Positions 10,549 through 22,176 of a stretch of DNA of 64,000 nt are shown piece by piece. The position numbers were made by a program, and so were the translations under genes. The notes below the pieces were generated by a model. That model saw nothing but the letters and a program-made list of their open reading frames with translations, was not told the origin of the DNA and did not search any database. Position 1 is the first letter of the stretch, and each line of letters begins with the position of its first letter. This DNA is from Coprinus comatus (taxonomy: Eukaryota > Basidiomycota > Agaricomycetes > Agaricales > Agaricaceae): assembly GCA_034638255.1 (NCBI GenBank), contig JAWPGT010000051.1:1-64000 (forward strand). The letters are read 5' to 3'.

Positions 10549-10748
10549 AAAAAAAACCAGGTTCCAACAGTTCTGTTTCAACTTTCGATATAGATACATA
10601 GATTTGTGACAGTGTAACAGATTATGTGCTTTATTTTTTTTTAAAAATTGAATCAAATCTATCATGTGGAAAACTATGTTACGTGCGAGTTACGTGTACC
10701 AAGTTACTATGTACTACATTATCAACCCCTGATCAAACCTTATCTAGG

Positions 10749-13742
10749 TTAACGATTATGCACTTCTTTGCATAGCTCAAAAAGCTGCTCGGGTGTCATC
10801 ATAATCTGGGGTTTAAACAGTCAGAAACACAGAAACACCACAATAATCGGTACATGACTTCTTAACCTACCCAAGCCCGCATTAGAAAAACAGCTCTCTG
10901 TATATCTTCGTCATCCCTAATCCTGAGTGTTTGCGTATGGAAGCATAACCGAGTGTTTGTTGAGCAGTCGATAACGCCGAAGACAAATTCATTGCTGGTA
11001 GAGATCACGAATTTCATGATGTTACCTTGACGAAGATTGGGATTTGTGTAGCTAGAAGGCATGTAAAAATTCTATCCTCAAACATCTCAAAATAGTATGA
11101 CACTCACATTGCCATGCATTCTGCTATGGCTTGATAGGTGTATTGTCGAAGCCGATTCAAAATTCGAGCTTCTTCAGCCGCCGCTCCGGGATCCGTCGGG
11201 CCAGATGAGTCCTGGTTGTCGGAGATTGTTTCGGTCGAGTCATTAAAGTCATTACCACTCCTATCCGAATCTACACCTGCTGGTTCCTCAACATCATCCA
11301 ACCCACAAAATGTGCAATGCATTGCAGCATCTTCAAACATTTCAAGCATATTTGCGCGATTCTGTTTTAAATGTTTTACCATGTTAAGCTTCGCATCTCC
11401 CAAATTCCTCCCTTCACTGTCGAATTTTGCATTCTGGTAAGCTGTGTCAAGTTCGTCAACCATCCGCCCAACAGATTCGCCAATAACCGTAAACATTGCC
11501 CAACGTATCTGATGTGTGCATTCAGGTCGGGAAAAGATAAACCGCTTTTGGTCGTCAACATTAAATCCTTCTTGCAAGATAGCGTCGAGAACATGGCAAA
11601 CAACAGCATCCGACTCTTTAATATCATGGCACCAGTCCGTATAATGGTAAGAATATTTTGCATTGATCGATTCATCTGGCCATTCATTAAAGTCGGCAAT
11701 CACGTGCCACAGGTCATCCACTTTTCCCTTCCAACTAGCAACATTGTCATCCGACCCATATCCAGCCTCCAAATCAAAATAAACACCCTGTAGTTGAAAG
11801 CCGAACCTATTTTTCCTCCCACATTTAAAATGATCTCTCCCGATGACGTAGATATCATGAGTCGAACGCACTACCACAACAATGAAGGGGTGGCCTTCAT
11901 CCCAAACAATGGTTGCTACTTTGTCAGGGACTGCCATACCATTCCCGAACCCAAGAAGCTTCTGGTAATGTGTCTTCTGATGCTTCTCTGACTTCCGTTT
12001 AACCCCTGGTTTCTGAAAGTGAATTGGTAGGTAACTGGATGGCATGTAGGTGACGTCAGAAGTAGATGTCTCTGCCGTTAAGACCATGTACAAGTCAATC
12101 ACTGACTCGTGGATGGATTGATCCGGAAGAAGTGTTCCTATTTTTATGTAACTCTTGTTCCACACTTGACTGTTAATTTCCGAAAGAACCCATTCCCCTA
12201 GGTTTTGGTAAGATTACTATATGGAAGCGAAATAAATTCAATTATCACTTTCAACTCACTTAATTGTATTCGTGGCAAATTAGGAGTCTCGGCATTGTGA
12301 GAGCCATGCGATCTAGGAGCAGTGGGGTTTGAGGCTGGAGGCGATTTGCTAGAATCATCCTTGGAATCCGAGCCTGTAATTGAAAGTTGAGTGTAGCTCC
12401 TATCACTAATTGGGAAAATTGACCCACCACTACCGCGGTATGTACACAAAGTTTCCATCCTCTTGAGTTCAATGACAATCATATCCCAGAAAGCTCCAGT
12501 GTCGGACTCTGGTAGATAGCGATCGAAAATACCAGAGGAATCATTTAGATGTTGCAAGAAATCGATGAGAGAGGTTTTGTTTGTTAAATTTTGAGATTCT
12601 TGGTTTGATTGAGTCAGTACGGTAATGATTTGATGTTGTTAATATCGCTCACTATAATCCTTCCATTGTAGCAGAGCATCTATAAGATATACATTGAAGA
12701 TCTTTTCGGTGCTACTCTGTGTCGATGAGCAAAACAAATCCATCGTCCCCGAAACGACAGTGTGATAGATGGTTCGATGCCCGGCGTGATCCATGTGTTC
12801 GTGTTGTATATCAATGGGGGCCACTTTCGAGTTACGATTCCGAGCACCAATCACAAGCTCATCTGCATGAACAAATAATGTCCCATTAGTTTCACTAAGG
12901 GGCCGTTCCAATTTCGTGAGAAATGCTTTGAATCTTCCGCGTACGTTGGCTTCACTCTATCCCAGATTTGACTCAATATCTAAAACAAAGATGATGATAA
13001 GAGAGAGGTACCTGGGATACATTTGCGTCACCTGGTTTATCTTCATCGCCCTGCGGTTTGAATATTTTCAAATGAGGAATGGGATCGATGTCACTGAGGA
13101 GTCCGGCCATCCATGAAGAATTTTGAGAATTTCCGCCAACCTCTATCGCCGCGGTGAGAGAGGCAATTGAGATGTCATGAACAACTTCAACTCCCATTTT
13201 GGCCATGTGTCCTTTCCTGAAATTGGAAAAATTGGAAAACTAAGTTGGTCAGATGGCAGTAATGCATACAAATTGATATTAACTTACCATGAACTGATGC
13301 ACTGTGTCTGTATCACCGAAGCACTGTGCCTGGTTTATCAACTCTCTGAGCACATGCGGGGTAGAATAGAACATGGATGCAAAATGCATTAAACTCTCGA
13401 TGTAGTTGGAGTTTTCCGCTAGGTGTGCCACCGCCGCATATGCATTCACAAATTTATCGGCAAGATTGCGAAATTTGAGCTGATGTACTTTCTTGATCTT
13501 TCCCTTATACTTGATGATACTTTCAAATGGACCTAGAACACATCTGTTACAGATCTAATGACTAGTGGGACCGAAAGTAAACATACATTCAATCATACTC
13601 GAGTGTTGATACTCTTCTCCTGGACCAGGTTGGGACGTGCTGGCGCGATCAGTCACTTGATTAGCTGAGGGCATTGCTAGTTGAGTATGTCATTTAGAGG
13701 AAAGTTGATATATCGATGAGTCGATTCATACATACTTGACAT
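10749..13742 (-). CDS. Large protein of unknown family (about 850 residues)
   Basis: One minus-strand gene built from many exons. It starts at a tiny exon (13742-13736, ATG TCA A), goes through segments such as FESIIKYKGKIKKVHQLKF, MGVEVVHDISIASLTAAIEV, FLTKLERPLSETNGTLFVHA, FLQHLNDSSGIFDRYLPESD and WVLSEINSQVWNKSYIKIG, and ends in a short exon (MMTPEQLFELCKEVHNR, stop at 10749). The long middle exon (about 12165-11104) includes TIVWDEGHPFIVVVVRSTHD and YVIGRDHFKCGRKNRFGFQL. Two Ser/Asp-rich linkers are present: near 12350 (SDSKDDSSKSPPASNP), and near 11250, just before the C-terminal helix. Most intron phases check; the join near 13206 was not resolved. No signal peptide or membrane segment is seen, and I recognise no domain. 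It is divergent to F-box copy B, with 229 bases between starts. Confidence 0.65.
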
Positions 13743-13971
13743 TGTTTGCCTGTTTAAATGAAATAAATAAAAATGAGCTAATCCGGTAGATTTGAGAGAG
13801 AGTATTGGAGTCCTACTATAGTCTCTGGGTAGCGATCTTTTTTTTCTGTTGGAGTGGCACTTGGAAGTGTATGGACTCCGCAGAACTCTTGAGCATGGGG
13901 CCTGAGAGGCTCAATGCACGTGACATACTGAGGTTCGTCTCTCTCGCAGCTCGCGTCTCGCTTACACTCTG

Positions 13972-15623
13972 ATGGCATATCATTACTTCTATACCCTCTA
14001 CCTGTGGCTGGTATCATTATTCTTTCCATGGGTCTCAGAAACTGACCAAGTAACTCTAATAACGTTGCCTCCGGAAATTCTTCTTGAAATTATGAAGCAC
14101 ATGGACTACCGGCAATTAGTCTCGGTGAGGATGGTAAGGACAATTCTTGTATCACTGTCTGTTATCCTTATTCGAATGTATGCACAGACGTGTAAACGGC
14201 TGTGTACCATCTCACAATCTCGCGATCTCTGGCTTAAGATGATGGCACGTCTTATACACGCGTCGCATGTTCACCCTCCCGAGGAAGAGATTGACACATA
14301 TACCAATGCTGAGCTCGAGAAGTGGGTTATTCAACGAAGCCTAGTGCGCGACACGATCTCCGGAGCTATTAGAGCTAAACCACGCTGTCATTCTGTCAAA
14401 ATGCCAATCGAATATGTGTTGCCACTTGGGATGACCAGCCAAATTTTACCAGGTGGCCGTTGGTTGCTTTTGTTTGCTTTTGTATCGTGCTATGCAGTTG
14501 ATTTGGACTCACACCATCGAACACCAAAGCTCCTGTTTGATCCCACCGAATTCGACAAGGAGATCATAGAGCAGGAGAATAACTATCCAATCCATCGGGA
14601 ATATTGGATTGACTATAATAAAGAGAGTCTCTCTTTTCGTGTTGCAATTCATTACACTGATACTATACAATGTACGTTGTCAAAAACACTCAGGATACCC
14701 TAATCATACTAATGTGTTGCACCAAAAGTACGCCCACGGGTTCACATCCACGAGATTAAGCTTGTAGGCCATAACCAAGATGCTACATTAGTTGCAAAAC
14801 ATATCACATCCTTCTTTCATGCAGACAAGGCTGTTGCTTTCTATTTTCTCAATGAAAACTACATCATCGAGGTCAAGATTCCAGATGGGAGCTTGCGATT
14901 CAGAATATTCCATTATTCTCCAACAATCGGTTCCTTCTCTAGAACAGGGATGAGGACCCTTGAAGCTCTTCAAGTGACTATTGAGGGAGATAACTTGGTT
15001 CGCCTTCCGGTATGTCAGTAACATGTTTTGGTTGTTCAAATCCCCCGCTGATATTGTACCACCCTAATCAGCTAGTACGGTATATCTATGGCAATATGGT
15101 CGCAGTTGCAACACAGATGGATTACATTGGTATCTATAAGATTATGTGTGACGCAGACGCAAATCCAATCACCATCCAACGTCTCCACACAATTTCCTTC
15201 GAGCCTCAAGCATTCCGACATATATCCCCATTTCGCATTTTGAACGGCAGTTGTTGGCTGACGAGAACATGGAACAAGGAGTGGCATAGGGTTGAGATTC
15301 CACATGATGGGACGGAACCAAAGATTGAATTTCTTGGTGAAGTATCATCGGACGCATCGACTGCCCAACCAAAAAAGAATGGCGTTGTGGTCGATATACT
15401 CTCTTCTATGATCTTCACGGACGCTGATGAAGTCGAGATTATTGACCACCTCCCTGGGCGCTCTGGTGGTTTATATTCACGTTTCATCCCCTTTCAGCTG
15501 CCCGTTTCTCTTCGTTTGTTGCGTTTTGTGAGCTATAATGAGGACACTGGACGAGTGATATTTTATGCGCCTTTCCGGGAGGAGACCATATTCGTGGACT
15601 TGACCAGCTTTAGTGGAGTATGA
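13972..15623 (+). CDS. F-box protein family, copy B (intact frame)
   Basis: Exons 13972-14133, 14188-14671, 14729-15009 and 15072-15623 join in phase to 492 codons. The F-box is LITLPPEILLEIMKHMDYRQ at about residues 28-47. A long beta-rich region without a named repeat follows, with family landmarks HASHVHPPEEEIDTYTNAEL, SQILPGGRWLLLF, CDADANPITIQRLHTISFEP, GTEPKIEFLGEVSSD and EDTGRVIFYAPFREETIFVD. F-box proteins recruit substrates to SCF ubiquitin ligases, with the C-terminal part as the likely binding region. The ATG used in copy A has lost two bases here (MDVSETD becomes an out-of-frame WVSETD). The frame therefore relies on an upstream ATG that adds a hydrophobic stretch (YFYTLYLWLVSLFFPW), an odd feature for this family. 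Intron 1 is 54 bases, divisible by three and free of stops. Confidence 0.75.
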
Positions 15624-16164
15624 CGATAGAAAAACTGTGTACCTAATGTGATGCGTGATGAATTGTTAATCATAAGTAATCTTCGTAACTCATAGAATCA
15701 ATACGAGTCTACAGTCAAATCTGTCTTTTACCATAGTTGCACTAACCCATAGTTTGTCATAATCCATAGAAAAATCCGGACTCAAAGGTTGTTCGCGGGG
15801 GATTTTGATAAAAAACCCATAAATCTGTCACTCCCCATAATCCATACATTTTGGGCAGGAAAAAGCCATAGCGCCCATGTCCAAATAAGGTAATTACTTG
15901 GACCTGAGAGGTGATGACCATCATGGCACGTTGTACGTGACATTTACATCTTATCAACAACTTGTTCAACTAGTAATATTACTCTAATATTATGTGTATA
16001 GTGAAGGATTATATAGTAGAAATGGACCATTGCGGCAGGAATCGGACTCCTCAGTTTTGAACCTACTCCATCCTGATGTGCTACAGGCGCACTACAGAAA
16101 GCGAACCGGATGTCACTTGATAATCTCTTCTCAACCCACCCAATGAACAACTACCATTGATGAA
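15624..16164. other. Intergenic, no gene seen
   Basis: AT-rich spacer after F-box copy B. A tRNA-like patch at about 16030-16100 was examined and not accepted. Confidence 0.4.
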
Positions 16165-16440
16165 TTGACAGACCAAGCAATTTTTGATGCAGTTATGGAA
16201 AAATCTGTACAGGTTGAGGAGGAATTAGATGGATATGGTGAAGGTAGCTCCATAACTCCACCCCCACTCCCAAGCCTCAATGAAGTACTTCAAACAACAG
16301 CATTACTTAAACGACACTGTGCATCATTGGACATTCCGATCCACCATCACGTGGAGATAGAGTTCAGTAATCTCAACCGACTTACTCGCTCGGAACAGAT
16401 GGCTGCAGCAAAGGAGACCTGACTTGAGCAGTTTTTAGTC
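16165..16440 (+). pseudogene. Possible relic of a CENP-B/pogo-type transposase C-terminus
   Basis: A short open frame reads IFDAVMEKSVQVEEELDGYG, then ITPPPLPSLNEVLQTTALLK and VEIEFSNLNRLTRSEQMAAA. The order (acidic linker, PPLPS, helical segment, then a final helix) resembles the tail of fungal Fot1/pogo/Tigger-like DDE transposases. No DDE domain or DNA-binding domain is present on either side. If right, this is a small leftover of a DNA transposon. The match is to a degenerate tail only, so confidence is low. Confidence 0.3.
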
Positions 16441-18256
16441 TAAGAGTACTTAGTTGAATGATAATTAGTATTTACAGTAGTTTAATAAATTGTTATAAAA
16501 TCGATTATTTTAATGAATTTATGGCAATTTTTCTGCTAAACCATACCATGTCTAATCCCATAGCTCCGGGAGGGAACAAAGTGGTATGGTTTAAGACAGA
16601 TTCGACTGTATTCTTTTTCATAAATGAGATTTGTTTTAAATCGTCCGATGCATGTGGGACAATCAGGGTGATCACATTTGGGTGCATTGACAAATGATAC
16701 ACTTCCGACGGACTACTTTATGCCCTGTATATGCTTGTGAAGGATTTGTCACCGAGAGATAGCGTAGGTTTCTCCTTGCGAAACTCTTTATATGTCCATT
16801 CGTCGTTGAAATGCGGAATTGTATGGTTTGGTGCCCTTCATGAAAATGGGTATTTCGCTCTAGCTAATCCGTTTCAAAATTGATGTCCATTGTGTCGTTT
16901 TAGTACTTGTTTATTTTTCTTAATGCAGGAACATTACCTAATGGTCGAGTGTATAATTTTCTTGCATCTACTTCGCCTATGAGCGTAATTGTAGCTTCAA
17001 TAGGTTGATTTTCTTTGCCTTGATGTATGCGGTCAAATGAATAACACATGGCCAGAGTTGTATCTCGTCCATCCTACACGCTGTATAAGTGGATTATTGG
17101 CTCCTGAATCGCTTTGTTTTTCCAGTCATCGTAAGATTTTATCCCAGTTGGTGTTCATAGTGGTAGAAACAATACATGACCAATCGACGAAAACTACCGG
17201 ACCGAATACAATGAAACTGTACAAAAGTTCGATATCAATCCATTAAACATTTTCGAGCATCACTACAATGAGAGGGCGAGAAAGAGAGATATGAAAGGAT
17301 ACCTGAGGACTTGATACATGACCAGATGAATGGAGCAATCGTTGAACCTACTTTTGGAATCCGACACTTTACGATTTCGCGCACCAACGAGTACGACAGT
17401 TTTACAGGTGAAGTACAACAAATTATTATCTACGACCACCGTCTACCAGTGGAAGCCAGTGGTTACCACCAAAACAACACAGACCAACCATTTCATTCTC
17501 AACCACTAGACGATGACGATAATTGCGTCTCAGTCATCGACATTCGACGTATCTAATAACAACAATGAAGAGGAGGAAAATAACGTCAACACGCAAAACA
17601 CCATGACAGTGAAGAAAACCAGTAAAAAAAGAAACATTAGGAGCGAAAGTGAAGTTTCTAAGCACAATCACTAAATAAAAAGAAAAAATTATAGTAGTTG
17701 TTGGAATTGATGTCGAGAATACTTATATTTCCTTGTATGAGTTTTCCTCTTTCCTCTTTTGTGTTATGTTGTTCGAGACGTTTGTTTGTGTTCCAAAAGT
17801 TGTTTGGCTCTGATAAGTATATAAACTGTAAATTTTCTCAACAACACCTCAGCGGTTACGTTTAACTTTCTAACGCTGAGTTGTAATCTTTCGGTAGTAC
17901 AGTAAACAGACTAGTAGTATTTCTTTAATACAATAAAATCAAAACAAAAAGTAAATCGCGACGTGTGTGCGGCCGAAGGCAGTCTCTAGTTCCGTTAACT
18001 CCTGTGTTTTTCACCTCCATATCCCCTCGTTTGACTTATATACGTAGATTCTCTCCAGTAGATTGGGCCGTTAATTACCATGTATATTAGGTCCACCGCG
18101 TCTTAGCACTGTAGTTTGCTTGTAGCGGGATATAAATGCTGAATTTAAAAAAATAAAAATAAAAATAGATAAAAAGATTTTTTTTAACCACGTGATGAAA
18201 GGATAGTCAGGGGTCCCGGGTGATACCTGCGGATAATTCTGGACCCAACGGTCACC
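16441..18256. other. Gene-poor stretch with short orphan ORFs
   Basis: No convincing gene. Open frames at 17037-17246 and 17311-17556 (the latter contains FGIRHFTISRTNEYDSFTGE) have no recognisable domain and no clear splice partners. A-rich and T-rich runs are common toward the right end. Together with the relic at 16165 it may be decayed transposon DNA. Confidence 0.4.
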
Positions 18257-19904
18257 ATGTTTTCTTCAATGGCTACTGATATTACTCTCTGCTTGGACAC
18301 CGCGGCGGCCACAGAAGTTGAAGAGATCACCCTCATCGACCTTCCGACGGAAATTCTCTTCGAAATCCTGCAATACATTATGGACTGTCACCAATTAATA
18401 GCCTTGAGGATGGTAAAGAAATTCCTGGATCATTCAAATGTGAACTCCCTCAATTCAAGCACTATGTACCATCACACAATCTCGCAATCTCTGGCTTAAG
18501 ATGATGGCACATCTTATAACGGGGTCGCATGTTCATCCTCCTGAGGAAGAAATTGATATATATACGACTGCCGAGCTCGAAAAATGGGTTATTCAACGAA
18601 GCCTAGTGCGCGACACAATTTCTGGAGTGATTAGAGCCAAACCACGCTGTCATTCTGTCCAAATGCCAATCGACTATGTGTTGCCAAACAGAATGACCAG
18701 CCAAATTCTACCAGGTGGCCGTTGGTTGCTTTTGTTCGGTTTTGTCTCATGTCATGTCATTGATTTGGATTCGCACGATCGAACACCAAAGCTCCTATTT
18801 GACCCTGCCGAATTCAACAAGGGGATCATAGAGCGGGGGGGTGGCCTTGCGGTCGGTCAGGTGTACTGGATCAACTATGGTAAAGAGAGGCTCTCTTTTC
18901 GTGTTGCAACTCATTACACTGATACCATACGATGTACGTGGTCAAAAACACTCAGGATACCCTAATCATACTAATGTGTCGCACCAAAAGTATGCCCACT
19001 CGTTCACATCCACGAGATTGAGCTTGTAGGCCATGGCCGAGATGCTACATTAGTCGCAAAGCATGTAACTTCCTTCTATCATCCGGAAAACGTTGTTGCT
19101 TCCTATTTTCTCAATGGAAGTTACTATGTTGAGGTCAGGATTCTAGAAGGGTCTTTGCGGTTCAGAGTATTCCATTATTCCCCAACAATCAGCTCCTTTT
19201 CTAGAACAGGGATGAAGACCCTTGACGCTCTTCAAGTGACTATTGAAGGAGGCGACTTAGACCTCCTTCTGGTATGTACAGTAACGTGCTTTGGGTGTCC
19301 AAATCTTTTACTAATACTGTTCCTCTTTATGCTTATTCCTTCTCAGTTAGCCCGATATATTTATGGCAATATGTTTGTAATTGCAACAGAGCTAGATTAC
19401 ATTGACATTCATAAGATTGTCTGTGACGCAGACGCAAATCCACTCACCATCCAACATCTCCATACGATCTCTTTCAAGCCTCAGACACTCAGAAATATAT
19501 CCCCATTTCGTGTTTCAAATGGCAGCTGTTGGATTACGAGGACATGGGAGAAGGAGTGGCACAGGATTGAGATTTCACATGATGGGACGGAGCCAAGGAT
19601 TGAATTTCTTGGTGAAGTATTATCAGACCTACCTGTACTCGCCTATCCAAGGAACGCAAATCGGGTTGTCGTTGATATATCCTCGTCTCTTATCTTCACC
19701 GACACTGGTGACCTCCAGATTATCAACCATCTCTCAAGCTCCTCTGGCGGTTTACATTCGTATTTTATCCCTTTCCAACTGCCCATTACTCTTAATTCAT
19801 TACAATTCATAAGCTATAGTCAAGACACTGGACGAATTGTATTCTACTCTCCCAATGGTGGTAAAACCATATTCGTGGACTTGACCACCTTTGGTCGAAT
19901 ATAA
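18257..19904 (+). pseudogene. F-box protein family, copy C (lost splice acceptor)
   Basis: Exon 1 18257-18412 has an F-box (LIDLPTEILFEILQYIMDCH). The later exons correspond to copies B and D: exon 2 to 18933, exon 3 18991-19271 and exon 4 19347-19904, ending LTTFGRI. Against copy D, about 23 bases are missing around 18458, removing the 3' end of intron 1, its AG acceptor and the first codons of exon 2. With no acceptor, the read-through runs to a stop at 18499. Exon 2 onward is open from 18501 (MMAHLITGSHVHPPEEEID), so a protein without the F-box is formally possible. It lies tail to tail with copy D, about 230 bases apart. Confidence 0.8.
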
Positions 19905-20132
19905 TTTGATATATACTGTGTACCCAGTGGAGAGCTTGGTGGATGCATTATATATTGACTTTCCTCGTAGTATACTGCCATATTTTGGATTAGAGACACC
20001 ATATTAAGCGGGTTGATCAAAAATCGAATATATATCACGGAGAACACAAGAATAAAGACTTCATACACTCTCCTGAGACGCCCGTACCCTGCGTTACTAG
20101 TGAAATTGATACCCAACATTTACATGGTATTG

Positions 20133-21745
20133 TCATATTCGACCAAAGCCGGTCAAGTCCACGAATATGGTCTCCTCTTTCCAAGGCCCGTAGAACACCA
20201 CTCGTCCAGTGTCCTCATTATAGCTGACAAAACGCAATGAATTGTGTAAAACAGACAGCCGGAAGTCAATGAAACGCGAGCGTAACCCACCAGAGCAACC
20301 GGGGAGATGGTCAATAATCTCGATACCGCCAGTGTCCGCGAAAACAAGAGATGAAAGGATATCAACCACCACCCAATTTATCTTCTTTGGATACGCAAGG
20401 GTCGATGCGTCCGATGATACCTCACCAAGAAATTCAATTTTTGGTTCTGTCCCATCATGTGGAATCTCAATCCTATGCCACTCCTTGTTCCATGTTCTCG
20501 TCAGCCAACCACTGCCATTTAAAACGCGAAATGGGGATATATTTCGGAGTTCTTGAGGCTCGAATGAAATTGTGTGGAGACGTTGGATGGTGATTGGATT
20601 TGCATCCGCGTCAGAGACAATCTTATAGGTACAAATGTGATCCAGCTTTGTTGCAATTACAAACGTATTGCCATAAATATATCGTGCTATCTGATACAAA
20701 AGGAACAATTTCAGTTGGGGGTTGAGACAGCCAAAACATGTTACTATACTCACCAGGAAGTGATCCAAGTTGTCTTCCTCAATAGCCACTTGAAGGGCGT
20801 CAAGGGTCTTCATCCCTGTTCTAGAGAAGGAGCCAATTGTTGGGGAATAATGGAATACTCTGAATCGCAAAGACCCTTCCAGAATCCTGACCTCTATATA
20901 GTAGTTTTCATTGAGCAGGTAGAAAGCAACCTCCATGTCCGCATGAAAGAAGGATGTGATATGTTTTGCAACTAATGTAGCATCTTGGTTATGGCCTACA
21001 AGCTCAATCTCGTGGATGTGGACCCGTGGGCGTACTTTTAGTGCGACTCATCAGCATGATTAGGATATCCTGAGTGTTTTTGATAACGTACATCGTATGG
21101 TATCAGTATAATGAGTTGCGACACGAAAAGAGAGCCGCTCTTTGTTATAGTCAATCCAATGTACCTGATCAATTGGAAGGTTATTCTCCCGCTCTATGAT
21201 CTCCTTATCGAGTTCGGTAGGATCAAATAGGAGCTTTGGAGTTCGATCATGCGAATCCAAATCAACTACATGATATGAGACAAAACTGAACAAAAGCAAC
21301 CAACGGCCACCCGGTAGAATTTGGCTAGTCATTCTGTTTGGCAACACATAGTCGATCGGCATTTTGACAGAATGACAGCGTGGTTTGGCTCTAATCACTC
21401 CGGAGATCGTGTCGCGCACTAGGCTTCGTTGAATAACCCACTTCTCGAGTTCAGCATTGGTATATGTATCAATCTCTTCCTCCGGAGGATGAACATGCGA
21501 CGCCGTTGTAAGATGTGCCATCATCTTCAACCACAGGCTGCGGGATTGTGTGATGGTACATAGCGCTTTACAGGTCTACAAAAAAATATTTGAATTGAGG
21601 GAGTTGCGGGCTGGAAGTGCTTTTTTACCATCCTCAACACAATTAGATGTCTGTAGTCCATATGTTGCGCGATTTCAAAAAGAACTTCTGTGGGAAGGTC
21701 GACAATAGTTGTTTCTTCAGCATCTGTGATCACTGTAGCGTCCAT
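20133..21745 (-). CDS. F-box protein family, copy D (intact)
   Basis: Exons 21745-21629, 21575-21092, 21034-20754 and 20690-20133 join in phase to 479 codons plus stop. It is the best reference for the family in this window. The F-box is IVDLPTEVLFEIAQHMDYRH, with TCKALCTITQSRSLWLKMMA completing the motif after intron 1. The C-terminal region holds HVHPPEEEIDTYTNAELEKW, SQILPGGRWLLLFSFVS, VDLDSHDRTPKLLFDP, SPTIGSFSRTGMKTLDALQV and NEDTGRVVFYGPWKEETIFV. No WD40, LRR or Kelch signature is visible, so the substrate-binding fold is unknown. The likely role is as an SCF substrate adaptor. Introns are 53, 57 and 63 bases. The second intron is nearly identical to that of copies B and C, which shows recent duplication. 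Confidence 0.85.
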
Positions 21746-22176
21746 GGAGAGAATTATATCAGTAGCTATTCGGAGGAGAAGTTAGTGGTGATTGACAAGT
21801 CGAGCCTATTGTTTCGTATGACCCTGATTATTCCACGTGGTTTAATAAATATATCAGAAGAGATTAAAAACAACACGAAGTAGCAAGTTAACAATGGGAC
21901 TTCACAACTGGTTAAGTGTAACAACTCTTAGTTATCTAAAAGGGGTATATTTAGAACTATATACGTTGGCATAAGGAAAAGAATCTCTACTACATCTGAA
22001 ACTATGGAAAAAAAAAATACATTTCTCCACCAAAAATTTGACAAATCTCTTCTATTCCAACCCCACAACACAACTGGCGCCACATCATTTCTCTTCCAAC
22101 AAGATTATATATATATGTAAGTAATGAAACGGAAGTAAACAAAAGAGAGAGACGGAGACGAGCGGAAGCCAACATT
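21746..22176. other. Intergenic, F-box D promoter and TMEM135-like 3' flank
   Basis: No coding signal accepted. An open frame at 22002-22343 reads through the last intron of the neighbouring gene in the wrong frame. Confidence 0.5.

Noticed and set aside
10500..10550. B-box-like ggttcgacatcc on the minus strand as a tRNA or Pol III gene
   Set aside because: One base off the consensus, the T-arm does not pair, and no A box lies at the right distance.
16030..16105. tRNA-like patch (cggactcctcag, ggatggagtagg on the other strand)
   Set aside because: A T-arm-like stem can be drawn, but acceptor and anticodon stems do not pair and the length is short.
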